Notes under the pieces: generated by a model | Seen by the model: only the letters and a program-made list of their open reading frames with translations | What the model was told of the DNA's origin: nothing | Databases searched by the model: none | Made by a program: the position numbers and the translations under genes | Part shown: positions 50,171 to 58,527 of the stretch, piece after piece | How the letters are laid out: every line of letters starts with the position of its first letter | Numbering within the stretch: position 1 is the first letter of the stretch | NCBI RefSeq assembly: GCF_014654895.1 | Contig: NZ_BNBE01000001.1 | Coordinates: forward strand, 4,052,501-4,116,500 | DNA from: Streptomyces filamentosus | GTDB taxonomy: Bacteria > Actinomycetota > Actinomycetes > Streptomycetales > Streptomycetaceae | Reading direction: 5' to 3' | Length of the DNA: 64,000 nucleotides

Positions 50171-50817
50171 CCGACGACGGTGCGGGTTTCCCCGTCCACG
50201 ACGAGCGCCTGGCCGTCCCGCAGGGCGACGAAGGGCACGTGGTGCTCGACGTAGTACTCGACCAGCCGGTCGATCTCCGGGGACTCGGGGTGGTCCGAGC
50301 GGTAGTGCGGCGCGAGGGCGAAGGGCAGCAGGCCGAGGCACTCCCAGTCCATCGTGGTGCCCTCGTAGCCGCTCGGCACGAGCTCCGGGTCGTCCACGTC
50401 GCCGCGGATGCCGTGCAGGTCGGGGCCGAGCAGGCAGGGGCCCGCGCTGTAACCGGCGTAGACGACGGTCTCCTCGGTGATCAGCCGCTTCAGGACCTCG
50501 TCGGCGCCGCTCGCCTGGAAGGCGCGGCGCAGGACGAACACGCTGCCGCCCCGGACGTAGACGCAGTCGGCCGCGGAGAGGACCTTCTCCAGCTCCTCGG
50601 CGCGCCCGAAGTAGTCGCGCAGGTCGACCTCGAAGGGGTCGAGGCCGATGCCGGAGAGCTCGTCCAGCTCGCGCTGGAGGGAGGCGGCGCGGCCCTCCTC
50701 GTCCTTGTAGTCGTCGGCGTTGAGGATCAGGGCGGTGCGGCGGCCGCCGTCGCCCAGCAGCCGCAGCAGCGCCTCCGGCTCGTTGCCGATCCGGAAGGAG
50801 GACAGGTAGAGCTTCAT
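50167..50817 (-). CDS. Peptidase E-like (S51 / class I glutamine amidotransferase fold) protein
   Basis: A 216-aa protein. VVYAGYSAGPCLLGPDLHG carries the family S51 nucleophile Ser, preceded by VYVRGGSVFVL. LAPHYRSDHPES supplies His/Asp residues. Peptidase E releases N-terminal Asp from dipeptides; cyanophycinase is a relative. Here it could trim an aminoacyl protecting group or hydrolyse an intermediate. ATG 50817 overlaps the aldose epimerase stop (ATGA). Confidence 0.82.
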   Translation of the reverse strand: MKLYLSSFRIGNEPEALLRLLGDGGRRTALILNADDYKDEEGRAASLQRELDELSGIGLDPFEVDLRDYFGRAEELEKVLSAADCVYVRGGSVFVLRRAFQASGADEVLKRLITEETVVYAGYSAGPCLLGPDLHGIRGDVDDPELVPSGYEGTTMDWECLGLLPFALAPHYRSDHPESPEIDRLVEYYVEHHVPFVALRDGQALVVDGETRTVVG

Positions 50818-51764
50818 GCGGGTACGTCTCCGATCGTGTGGAACTCGTGACAGGTCCGGTGGCGGTAAGTCTGGCCCGGATCCAGGCGGACCGAAGGGAA
50901 GTCCGGACGATTCGGAGCGTCCGGCCAGGCACCCGTCTCCAGGCACAGGCCAGCCCGCGCCTGGCGGAAGTGGTCACCCGAGTAGACGCCGACGCCGCTC
51001 TGGTCGGTGCGGACGCGCATGGCCCGGCCGGACGGCCGGTGGACGACCTCGGCGGCCCAGGAGGGGTCGTCGAGGACGAAGAAGTTGTCGAGCCGGGAGC
51101 CGTCGAGCCGGCGGGGGGCCGTGTGGTCGAGCGGGGTGCCCGCGACCGGCAGCGGCGGGCCCGCCAGCGGCATCAGGCGCTCGTCGAAGGCCACGTACCG
51201 GGTGGAGTTCAGGGTGAGTTCGTGGTCGTCCACGGTCCGGCCCGGACCGCCGAGGTTCCAGAACGCGTGGTTGGTGAACCCGACGACGGTGGGCGCCGTG
51301 GTGGTCGCCCGGAAGTCGAAGGTCAGCCGGGACTCGGCGTCGATCTCGTAGCGCGCCTCGGCGGCGAGGGTCCCGGGATAGCCCTGGTCGCCGTCCGGGC
51401 TGTCCAGGCGCAGGGACAGCACCAGGCGGTCCGGCAGCACCAGCGGCTCGGCCCGCCAGACGTGCTTGTCGAAGCCCAGCGAACCGCCGTGCAGGTGGTG
51501 TCCGTCGTCGTTCCGGTCCAACTCGTGTGTCTTGCCGTCGAGTTCTATGCGGCCGCCGGTCACGCAGCGGCAGTAGCGCCCGACGGTCGCGCCCACGTAG
51601 GCGTTCAGGGCCGGGTCCTCGTAGGACCGCAGATCGGGCAGCCGGACCACGACGTTCTCCGAACGGCCTTCCCTGTCCGGCACGTTGACCTCGACCAGGG
51701 TGGCCCCGTACGTCCACACCGTGATTGCCAGGCCCCGGCCTGAATCCAGTGTGTAGGCATCCAC
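50814..51764 (-). CDS. Aldose 1-epimerase (GalM-like)
   Basis: A 316-aa beta-sandwich mutarotase-like protein. DGHHLHGGSLGFDKHVWRAE and TNHAFWNLGG give the two catalytic-type His residues, and LCLETGAWPDAPN carries the C-terminal Glu. Start GTG 51764 has AAGGA 9 bp upstream. The first gene of a five-gene leftward operon with 4-bp overlaps. It suggests that a hexose-like intermediate must equilibrate its anomers, or that the fold has been reused for an epimerisation. Confidence 0.87.
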   Translation of the reverse strand: MDAYTLDSGRGLAITVWTYGATLVEVNVPDREGRSENVVVRLPDLRSYEDPALNAYVGATVGRYCRCVTGGRIELDGKTHELDRNDDGHHLHGGSLGFDKHVWRAEPLVLPDRLVLSLRLDSPDGDQGYPGTLAAEARYEIDAESRLTFDFRATTTAPTVVGFTNHAFWNLGGPGRTVDDHELTLNSTRYVAFDERLMPLAGPPLPVAGTPLDHTAPRRLDGSRLDNFFVLDDPSWAAEVVHRPSGRAMRVRTDQSGVGVYSGDHFRQARAGLCLETGAWPDAPNRPDFPSVRLDPGQTYRHRTCHEFHTIGDVPA

Positions 51765-51965
51765 GTCGGTGGGTCCTTGCGTCGCGTGTCCCGTGGTGGT
51801 TCCGACACGCTCGCGCAGAATCCTCAATTCTCCCCCTGGCCTGGACGAACGGCAGCGGTGGTTGATTGGATCACTCAACTCGGGCCAAAGCAAGGGTCTT
51901 TCCATGGCTTGCTTGGTCTTGTACGGTTGCCGCCAGCACATGCTGTGGGCCGCGAGGGGGAGCAA

Positions 51966-52946
51966 GTGATCAGATTCGGGGTCCACTCCGGACAGCAGTA
52001 CGCGAACTTCGACGAATGCCTGGAACTGTGGACCCAGGCAGAGGACTTGGGCTACGACTGGGTGTCGCTCTTCGACCACCAGCGACCTCCGCTCGGCGGC
52101 CCGGACGGTCCCTGCTTCGACGGTCCCACGCTGCTGGCGGCCCTCGCCGCGCGCACCCGCCGGATCCGCTGCGGCATGCTGGTCTCCGCGGTCACCTGGC
52201 GGCATCCCGCCCTGGCCGCCTCCATCGCCGCCACGCTCGACCACGTGTCCGGCGGACGCCTGGAATTCGGCGTCGGGGCCGGCGGGGCCGACCTGGCCTA
52301 CGAGCAGTACGGTCTGCCGTTCCCGCGGACCGGGGACCGCCTGGACATGCTCGACGAGGCCTGCGAGATCATGCGCGGCCTGTGGACCCGCGAGCGCGTC
52401 GACCACACGGGCAGGCACTACCGGCTCGCCGGCGCGTGCCTGGAACCCAAGCCCGTGCAGGAACGCCTGCCGCTGGTGATCGGCGGCGGGGGCGAGAAGC
52501 GCACCCTGCGGACCGTCGCCCGCCACGCCGACGTGTGGAACACCCTCGTCACCGACGTCGAGACCTACCGCCGCAAGAAGACCGTCCTGGAGACCTACTG
52601 CCGTGAGATCGGCCGCGACCCCGGCGAGATCCGGATGTCGATGACCTTCCGGGTCGTCCTCGGCGCGGACGAGGCCCGCGCCGAGGAGCGGAAGCGGGAG
52701 CGCCTGGCCCTGCTGCCGGCCGGCTCGCCCGACGTCGGCGAGTACCTGGCCTTCGGCACGGCCGAGCGCTGCGTCGAGGCGCTCCTGCCCTATGTCCGCC
52801 TGGGCGTCCGGGACTTCCTCCTCGGCCTGCGTCCCCCGGTGGACCGGGAGACCATGCGGATCTTCGCCGAGCAGGTCGCCCCCGAGCTCCGCCGGGCCGC
52901 CGCCGGGACCGACGGCCCCGCACCCGAGGACCGCGTCCGCGGCTGA
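51966..52946 (+). CDS. LLM-class F420-dependent oxidoreductase
   Basis: A 326-aa TIM-barrel enzyme of the luciferase-like monooxygenase family, F420 branch. It begins IRFGVHSGQQYANFDECLEL. Family blocks follow: GYDWVSLFDHQRPP, RRIRCGMLVSAVTWRHPALAA, HVSGGRLEFGVGAGGADLAY and GGGGEKRTLRTVARHAD. It would reduce or oxidise a C=C, C=N or alcohol using F420. GTG 51966 follows GAGGGGG. It is divergent from the aldose epimerase operon across a 200-bp promoter region. Confidence 0.88.
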   Translation: MIRFGVHSGQQYANFDECLELWTQAEDLGYDWVSLFDHQRPPLGGPDGPCFDGPTLLAALAARTRRIRCGMLVSAVTWRHPALAASIAATLDHVSGGRLEFGVGAGGADLAYEQYGLPFPRTGDRLDMLDEACEIMRGLWTRERVDHTGRHYRLAGACLEPKPVQERLPLVIGGGGEKRTLRTVARHADVWNTLVTDVETYRRKKTVLETYCREIGRDPGEIRMSMTFRVVLGADEARAEERKRERLALLPAGSPDVGEYLAFGTAERCVEALLPYVRLGVRDFLLGLRPPVDRETMRIFAEQVAPELRRAAAGTDGPAPEDRVRG

Positions 52947-53034
52947 CCCGCGCCCGCAGCCGAACTCCGTCCACACCCGCACGCGCACCCTCCCCGAGGC
53001 GTGCCCGTGCGCACCAGCCGAGGAGCGTTGCACC

Positions 53035-53082
53035 ATGCCGCCGAGCCGCCGCGCCGCCCGACACCCCGGGCCGACGCCGTGA
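53035..53082 (+). CDS. Fifteen-codon leader ORF (MPPSRRAARHPGPTP)
   Basis: ATG 53035 has an excellent GAGGAG site 9 bp upstream and encodes 15 residues. Its TGA overlaps the GTG start of the FemAB/GNAT-like gene (GTGA), which lacks a ribosome site. The pattern matches the seven-codon leader at 4947 and suggests coupled translation. Confidence 0.4.
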   Translation: MPPSRRAARHPGPTP

Positions 53083-54206
53083 CCGGGACGGACTTCCGGA
53101 TCGTGGACCTGACGGATCTGACGGACCTGACGGACTCGCGGGACCTGACGGATCCGGTGGGCCGGACCGACCTGACGGACTCCACGGACCTGACGGAGCT
53201 GGCGGACCTCCTGACGGGGACCGGGACGGGGGCCGCCGCGCACACCGCCTGGGACGCCGCCTCCGTCGCCCTCCTGCCGCCCCGCCTCGGCCGCCCGTAC
53301 CTCCGCCCCGGGCACTGCCGCGTGGTCGTCGCCTCCGAGGCGGGCCGCCCGGTCGGCCTCCTGCCGCTGCTGCGCGGCACCCCCGGCCAGATCCCGCAGG
53401 CCCTGCTCGACCCCGGCCCGGAGACCGCCGCCGTCCTGCCCGCCGACCCCGGGGACCTGCTGTTCGTCGGCGGCTGCGTCGACCTGGTCGCCGGTGCGGC
53501 CGTGGCCGCCGGGCTGACGGAGGAGCGGCGCCGCGCGGTGCGCCGGGGCCTGGTCGACCGGGCCTGGGAACAGGCCGGACGCGACGGCCTCGTCCCGCTC
53601 GCCCTGCACGTCCGGGACGACGAGGTCGCCGACTTCCGGGGCCCCGGCCGGCGGGCCGCCGAGCTCGGCGTGACCTGTCTGCTCCGGCTGCCCGGGGACG
53701 GCTCCGACGCCTCCTACCTGGCGGGGCTCGGCCAGAGCGGCCGCCGCACCGTCCTCAAGGACCGCCGCAGGACCGCCGAGGCGGGACTCCGCTCCGAGGT
53801 CCGGCCCGCCGGGGAGCTGACGGCCGCGGCCGCGGAGCTCGTCGTCGCCGTCAAACGGCGGTACGGCGTCGAGGAGCACCCCCGGCTGGTGCGCTCCCGG
53901 CTCGCCCGCTGGGCCGCCGACCCGGCCGGCGAGCGCGTCGCCTTCGCGGTGTCCGACGAGGCCGGACCCGTGGCCGTCACCTTCGGCTGTGTGCGCGGCA
54001 CCGGCCTGGAGATCTACGAGACGGGCCTCGCCGACGCGCATCCGCACCGCCACGAGGCGTACGCCGAGAGCCTGTTCCAGGCCCCGGTCGCCTTCGCGCA
54101 GGCCCGGGGGATCACCACGATCGACCTGGGCCTGGACGCGACCACCCCCAAGACCCGGCGAGGGGCGACCCTCGCACCGACCTGGGTCGTCAGGCCCGAC
54201 CAGTGA
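53079..54206 (+). CDS. FemAB/BioF2-like GNAT-fold transferase
   Basis: A 375-aa protein whose C-terminal ~170 residues match the BioF2-like/FemAB acyltransferase pattern (LGQSGRRTVLKDRRRTAEAG, VFAV-type strands, FQAPVAFAQARGITTIDLGL, TPKTRRGATLAPTWVV). FemXAB relatives transfer amino acids from aminoacyl-tRNA; others use acyl-CoA. Residues ~10-45 are a low-complexity DLTDLTD stretch encoded by a 9-bp repeat. GTG 53079 is chosen because it is coupled to the upstream leader ORF; GTG 53007 in the same frame is an alternative. It is followed closely by a carrier protein gene. Confidence 0.72.
   Translation: MTGTDFRIVDLTDLTDLTDSRDLTDPVGRTDLTDSTDLTELADLLTGTGTGAAAHTAWDAASVALLPPRLGRPYLRPGHCRVVVASEAGRPVGLLPLLRGTPGQIPQALLDPGPETAAVLPADPGDLLFVGGCVDLVAGAAVAAGLTEERRRAVRRGLVDRAWEQAGRDGLVPLALHVRDDEVADFRGPGRRAAELGVTCLLRLPGDGSDASYLAGLGQSGRRTVLKDRRRTAEAGLRSEVRPAGELTAAAAELVVAVKRRYGVEEHPRLVRSRLARWAADPAGERVAFAVSDEAGPVAVTFGCVRGTGLEIYETGLADAHPHRHEAYAESLFQAPVAFAQARGITTIDLGLDATTPKTRRGATLAPTWVVRPDQ
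53106..53209 (+). repeat. Degenerate 9-bp repeat array encoding Asp-Leu-Thr
   Basis: GACCTGACG-like units recur about nine times with interruptions inside the 5' end of the FemAB-like gene, giving DLTDLTDLTD-type protein sequence. This is prone to length variation by slippage. Confidence 0.7.
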
Positions 54207-54217
54207 GGAGACACACC

Positions 54218-54448
54218 ATGGACACGAAGATCGACGACATCGTGCGCGCCGAGTGGTGCGAGGTGCTCGACGTGACCTCGCCCGAACCGGGCGACGACTT
54301 CTTCGAGATCGGGGGCAACTCGCTGCTGGCCGTCTCCCTGGTCGAGCGGGTCGAGTCCCGGCTCGGGGTGGAGGTGGCCCTGGAGGACTTCTTCCTCGAC
54401 GGCCGCCTGGAGACCCTGGTCTCCGCCGCCCGCGCCGCGGCGAAGTGA
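54218..54448 (+). CDS. Stand-alone peptidyl carrier protein 2
   Basis: A 76-aa carrier with FFEIGGNSLLAVSLVE, Ser35 being the phosphopantetheine site; GGNS is NRPS-type. GAGGAG precedes ATG 54218 by 9 bp. It is 12 bp downstream of the FemAB-like gene and 12 bp upstream of ATP-grasp ligase 2. Probably loaded by the lone adenylation domain at 57046. Confidence 0.92.
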   Translation: MDTKIDDIVRAEWCEVLDVTSPEPGDDFFEIGGNSLLAVSLVERVESRLGVEVALEDFFLDGRLETLVSAARAAAK

Positions 54449-54460
54449 GCCCGCGCGCCC

Positions 54461-55804
54461 ATGTCTGCCCCCGCCCTGCCCCGGCTCGGGATCTGCCACG
54501 CCCCGGACGGCGCGGCCAACCTCCGCGAGGTCTTCCGCGCCGCCCGTGACCTGTGCGTCCCGGTGCTCCTGGTCGACGCGCGGGTCGCCGCCGCGCACCC
54601 TGACCTGGTGGCGCTGGCCTCCCGCATCCTGGAGTGCCACGTCCTGCCGGCCACCGACGACCCGGAGAGCGACCCCGGCCCGGTGACCGGCCTCGGCCTG
54701 GCCGGCGTCACCACCTTCCACGACGACGAGCTCGAACGGGCCGACGCGCTGGACCGCCTCGTCCGCGGGGCGCCCGCGCCGGCCGTCGAGGCCCCCTGGG
54801 ACAAGCTGGTGCAGCGGCGGGTGCTGCACGCCGCCGGACTGTCCGCCGTGCGCGCCGCCCCCGTCGAGTCGCCCGACGACCTCCACCGGGCGTACGCGGA
54901 GCTCGGCGGCCCCTGCGTCCTCAAGCCCCGGCGGGCCGCCGGCGGCCGGGGGATCGCCTTCCTCGACGGCCCGGACGAGGTCGCCGCGCACGCCGCCGCC
55001 CGCCGGGTGTGGGACGGGATGCTGCTGGAGACCCGGATCCCGGCGGCCCCGCACCCCGCCGGCACGCCCTGGCTCGGCAGCCTGGTCTCCGTCGAGACCG
55101 TCAGCGCCGGCACCCGCCGGATCCACCTCGGCGTCCTCGACAAGCTGCCCGTCGCCGTCGGCCGCCACGAGGGCCCCGAGGGCACGGACGCGGTGAACGT
55201 CCAGGGCGACATCCTGCCCTCGGTGCTCCCCGCCGACCTCCTCGACCGCGCCCGCGACCTCACCGGCCGGGCCCTGGACGCGCTGGGGGTCCGCGACCGG
55301 GTCACCCACACCGAACTCCTCCTCACGCCCTCCGGCCTGGAGGTCATGGAGGTCAACGGCCGCCTCGCCGGCCACACCGCCCGCCTGTTCCGCCTGGTCG
55401 GCGCCCCCGACCCGGTCCGTACGGCCCTGGCCGCGGCGCTCGGCGCGGAACCGGACGCCCCCTTCGAGCCGGACGGGACGGCCGCCGGGCTCTTCCCCAC
55501 CTTCCGGCACCGCACGGGCACCGTCCGCACCGCGCTGCGCCCCCGCGACCTGCGCGAACTCCCCGGCGTCCAGGCCGTGGACGAGCTCGCGGGCGACGGC
55601 GACGAGAAGGCGGCCCTCCAGTACCGGATGACCAACCTCACCGTGCGCGCCGACGACCGGCCCGGCCTCGACGGGGTCATCACCCGGGTCCTCGCCACCC
55701 TCACCGAGGGCTTCGCCGACCCGGCCGGCCTCCCGGACCCGGTCGCCGCCGCCGCGGCCCCGCCGGGCCCCGACCCCACCATGGAGCACCCGACATGCGT
55801 CTGA
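54461..55804 (+). CDS. ATP-grasp ligase 2
   Basis: A 447-aa ATP-grasp enzyme. Visible are the preATP-grasp strand PRLGICHAPDGAAN, APWDKLVQRRVLHAAGL, the ATP-binding loop CVLKPRRAAGGRGIAFLDG, and HTELLLTPSGLEVMEVNGRLAG with metal ligands. It differs strongly from ligase 1 at 30065, so the two probably form different amide bonds. Its 3' end overlaps the MFS gene by 10 bp. Confidence 0.86.
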   Translation: MSAPALPRLGICHAPDGAANLREVFRAARDLCVPVLLVDARVAAAHPDLVALASRILECHVLPATDDPESDPGPVTGLGLAGVTTFHDDELERADALDRLVRGAPAPAVEAPWDKLVQRRVLHAAGLSAVRAAPVESPDDLHRAYAELGGPCVLKPRRAAGGRGIAFLDGPDEVAAHAAARRVWDGMLLETRIPAAPHPAGTPWLGSLVSVETVSAGTRRIHLGVLDKLPVAVGRHEGPEGTDAVNVQGDILPSVLPADLLDRARDLTGRALDALGVRDRVTHTELLLTPSGLEVMEVNGRLAGHTARLFRLVGAPDPVRTALAAALGAEPDAPFEPDGTAAGLFPTFRHRTGTVRTALRPRDLRELPGVQAVDELAGDGDEKAALQYRMTNLTVRADDRPGLDGVITRVLATLTEGFADPAGLPDPVAAAAAPPGPDPTMEHPTCV

Positions 55805-57021
55805 GGCAGTCCCTCGAACCCTTCAGGCACCGCCGGTTCGCCTACCAGTACGCGGGCTTCACCGTCTCCGTCATCGGCAACACCCTCAGCCAGGTCGCCG
55901 TCACCGTCGGCCTGCTGGAGGTGACCGGCTCCGGCGCCACCGCCGGCCTCGCCCTCAGCACCTCCACCGTCGCCCTCGTCGTCTGCATCCTCTTCGGCGG
56001 CGTCTGGGCCGACCGGCTGCCCCGGCACCTGGTCATGGCCACGATGGACTGCGTCCGCGCCGCCAGCCAGATCGGCGTCGGCGTCATGCTCCTGACGGAC
56101 CGCGTCCAGCTGCCGCTCCTGCTGTTCCTCCAGGTGTGCTTCGGCGCCGCCCAGGCGTTCCACCTGCCCGCCTCCTCCGGCCTCACCCGCTTCACCGTCC
56201 CCAAGGACCAGCTCCAGCGCGCCAACACCCTGCTGTCCTTCGCCCGCAGCATGTCCGGCGTGCTCGGACCGCTGCTCGCGGGCGCGCTGATCGCGACCGT
56301 CGGCGCCGGCTGGGCGCTGATCGGCGACGGACTGTCCTTCCTGGTCAGCGGCGCCTGCGCGGCACTGATCAAGCTGCCCCGCCGGGAGACCCCGCGCGAG
56401 AAGGACAGCACCCTGCGGGAGCTCGCGGCCGGCTTCCGGCTCGTCCGCACCACCCCCTGGATCTGGACCAGCATCGTCGGCTTCATGTGCACGCACGTGG
56501 CCGTCGCCGTCTTCATGGTCGTCGGACCGGTGCTCGCCTCGCAGAACGGCACCGGCGTCTGGCAGTGGTCGCTCCTCATCGCGGCCCTCGGCGTCGGCGA
56601 CGTCCTCGGCGACCTCTTCCTGCTCCGCTACCAGCCCCAGCGGCCCATGCTCGTCGCCCGGCTCGCCGAACTCCTCCTCGTCCCCATGCTGCTCCTGATG
56701 GCCTGGGGCGCCCCGCTCCCGGTCCAGGTCGTGGCCGTGGCCCTGGCCGGCGCGGGGATGACCGCCGCCGACTCCCTGTGGCTGACGACCATGCAGCACG
56801 AGGTGCCGGAGGACTCCATGTCGAAGGTCTCCTCCTACGACTGGCTCAGCTCCGTCGCCCTGCGCCCGGTCGGCTTCGCCCTCGGCGCCGCCTTCGCGGG
56901 CGGCGGCCTGGCCGTCGTCCTCGGCTGCCTCGCAGTGCTGGTCCTCGCCTCCCGTCTCGTGAGCCTCGCCCACCCGAGCGTGCGGTCCCTGCGCACCCCG
57001 GCCGACGCGCTGGTGCACTGA
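55795..57021 (+). CDS. MFS transporter 3
   Basis: A 408-aa transporter with about 12 membrane helices, starting MRLRQSLEPFRHRRFAYQYA. The loop LFGGVWADRLPRHLVM is the MFS signature. It is related to enterobactin-exporter-like (EntS) MFS proteins often found in NRPS loci. The third exporter of the locus; coupled to ATP-grasp ligase 2. Confidence 0.88.
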   Translation: MRLRQSLEPFRHRRFAYQYAGFTVSVIGNTLSQVAVTVGLLEVTGSGATAGLALSTSTVALVVCILFGGVWADRLPRHLVMATMDCVRAASQIGVGVMLLTDRVQLPLLLFLQVCFGAAQAFHLPASSGLTRFTVPKDQLQRANTLLSFARSMSGVLGPLLAGALIATVGAGWALIGDGLSFLVSGACAALIKLPRRETPREKDSTLRELAAGFRLVRTTPWIWTSIVGFMCTHVAVAVFMVVGPVLASQNGTGVWQWSLLIAALGVGDVLGDLFLLRYQPQRPMLVARLAELLLVPMLLLMAWGAPLPVQVVAVALAGAGMTAADSLWLTTMQHEVPEDSMSKVSSYDWLSSVALRPVGFALGAAFAGGGLAVVLGCLAVLVLASRLVSLAHPSVRSLRTPADALVH

Positions 57022-57045
57022 CCCCCCACACCCCCGGAGAAACCC

Positions 57046-58527
57046 ATGCATGACGTCGTGTCCGCGATCGAGGAGCAGGCCGGGCGCGGTCCGGACCGGA
57101 TCGCCCTGCGGGTGGCGGAGCGGGAGCACACCTACGCCGAGCTGTGGCGGGCCGCCGGCGCGATCGCCGCCCGCCTCGGCCCGCGCCCCGGCCGCGTCGG
57201 GCTCCTCTTCCGCCGCGATCTCCCCACCTACGCCGCGTACCTGGGCATCCTCCGGGCCGGCGGGGCCGTCCTGCCGATCGGCCCCCGGTGGCCGCGGCAG
57301 CGGGTCCGGGACGTCCTGGCCCACGCCGCCCCCGCGACGGTCCTCGCGGACGGCGGGGACCCGGACCCGGAGACGTACGCGGGAACGCGGCTCCTCTCCG
57401 CCGCCGACCACCTGGAGGGCGGGGGACGGCCCCCGGCGGGGGAGGCGGAGCCCGGCCAGGAGGCGTACGTGCTGCACACCTCGGGCTCCACCGGCCGCCC
57501 CAAGGGCGTCCCGGTGGACCACCGGGCCCTGCGCGCCTACCTCGGCCACGTCGTCGAGCGGTACGAACTCGGCCCCGGCTGCCGGATGGCCCAGGCCGCC
57601 GACCTCACCTTCGACGCCTCGGTCTTCGAGATCCTCGCCGCGTGGACGTCCGGCGCCACCCTGGTCGCCGCCGCCGGACACTCCTGGCGCTCCCCGGTCC
57701 GCTTCCTCGCCGAGAACGCCGTCACCCACCTGGACACCGTCCCCTCGGTGATCGCCATCGCCCGCCGGATGCGCACCCTCGCCCCCGGCTCCCTCCCGGA
57801 CCTGAGGTGGAGCATGTTCGGCGGCGAACAGCTCACCTACGAGGCCGCCGCCGCGTGGCGCGCGGCCGCCCCCGGCTCCGTGGTGGAGAACAACTACGGC
57901 CCCACCGAACTCGCCGGCGTCTGCGTCAACTACCGCCTGCCCGACGACCCCGCGCTCTGGCCCGACACCGGCAACGGCACCGTCCCCATCGGCACCGTCT
58001 ACCCCCACCTGGAGGAGATCGTGCTCGGCCCCGACGGCCTCCCCGCCGACGACGGTGAGCTGTGCGTCCGGGGCCCGCAGCGCTTCGCCGGGTACGTCGA
58101 CCCGGCCGACGACGCGGGGCGCTTCCTGAGCGGCCCGGCCCCCCACGGGCCCGTCGGGGGCCGCCCCGCGCCCGGGGACTGGTACCGCACCGGCGACCGC
58201 GTCCGCCGCCAGGACGGCCTCCTCGTGCACTGGGGCCGGATCGACCGGCAGGTCAAGCTCCGCGGCCACCGGGTCGAACTCGACGAGGTGGAGGCGGCCG
58301 TCCGCGGCCGGGCCGGGGTCCGGGAGGCCGCGGTCGTCGTCGTGGACTCCCAGCTCGTCGCCACCTACACCACCGACACGACGGACGGCGTCAGCGGCAA
58401 CGACCTGCGCGCCCACGTGGCCGCGCTGCTGCCCGACTACATGGTCCCCGTCGTCTGGCGGCAGGTCGACGACCTGCCGCTCACCCAGAACGGCAAGCTC
58501 GACCGCGCCCTCCTGGAGCGCGCGTGA
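57046..58527 (+). CDS. Stand-alone NRPS adenylation domain
   Basis: A 493-aa A domain without carrier. Core motifs are LHTSGSTGRPKGVPVDH, LTFDASVFEIL, FGGEQLTYE, ENNYGPTELAGVC, WYRTGDRVRRQ, GRIDRQVKLRGHRVELDE and LTQNGKLDRALL with the catalytic Lys. The by-eye pocket code is about D-A-F-T-M-G-N-G-V-K, which I cannot assign. It presumably loads the carrier at 54218. Its stop overlaps the condensation gene (GTGA). Confidence 0.92.
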   Translation: MHDVVSAIEEQAGRGPDRIALRVAEREHTYAELWRAAGAIAARLGPRPGRVGLLFRRDLPTYAAYLGILRAGGAVLPIGPRWPRQRVRDVLAHAAPATVLADGGDPDPETYAGTRLLSAADHLEGGGRPPAGEAEPGQEAYVLHTSGSTGRPKGVPVDHRALRAYLGHVVERYELGPGCRMAQAADLTFDASVFEILAAWTSGATLVAAAGHSWRSPVRFLAENAVTHLDTVPSVIAIARRMRTLAPGSLPDLRWSMFGGEQLTYEAAAAWRAAAPGSVVENNYGPTELAGVCVNYRLPDDPALWPDTGNGTVPIGTVYPHLEEIVLGPDGLPADDGELCVRGPQRFAGYVDPADDAGRFLSGPAPHGPVGGRPAPGDWYRTGDRVRRQDGLLVHWGRIDRQVKLRGHRVELDEVEAAVRGRAGVREAAVVVVDSQLVATYTTDTTDGVSGNDLRAHVAALLPDYMVPVVWRQVDDLPLTQNGKLDRALLERA

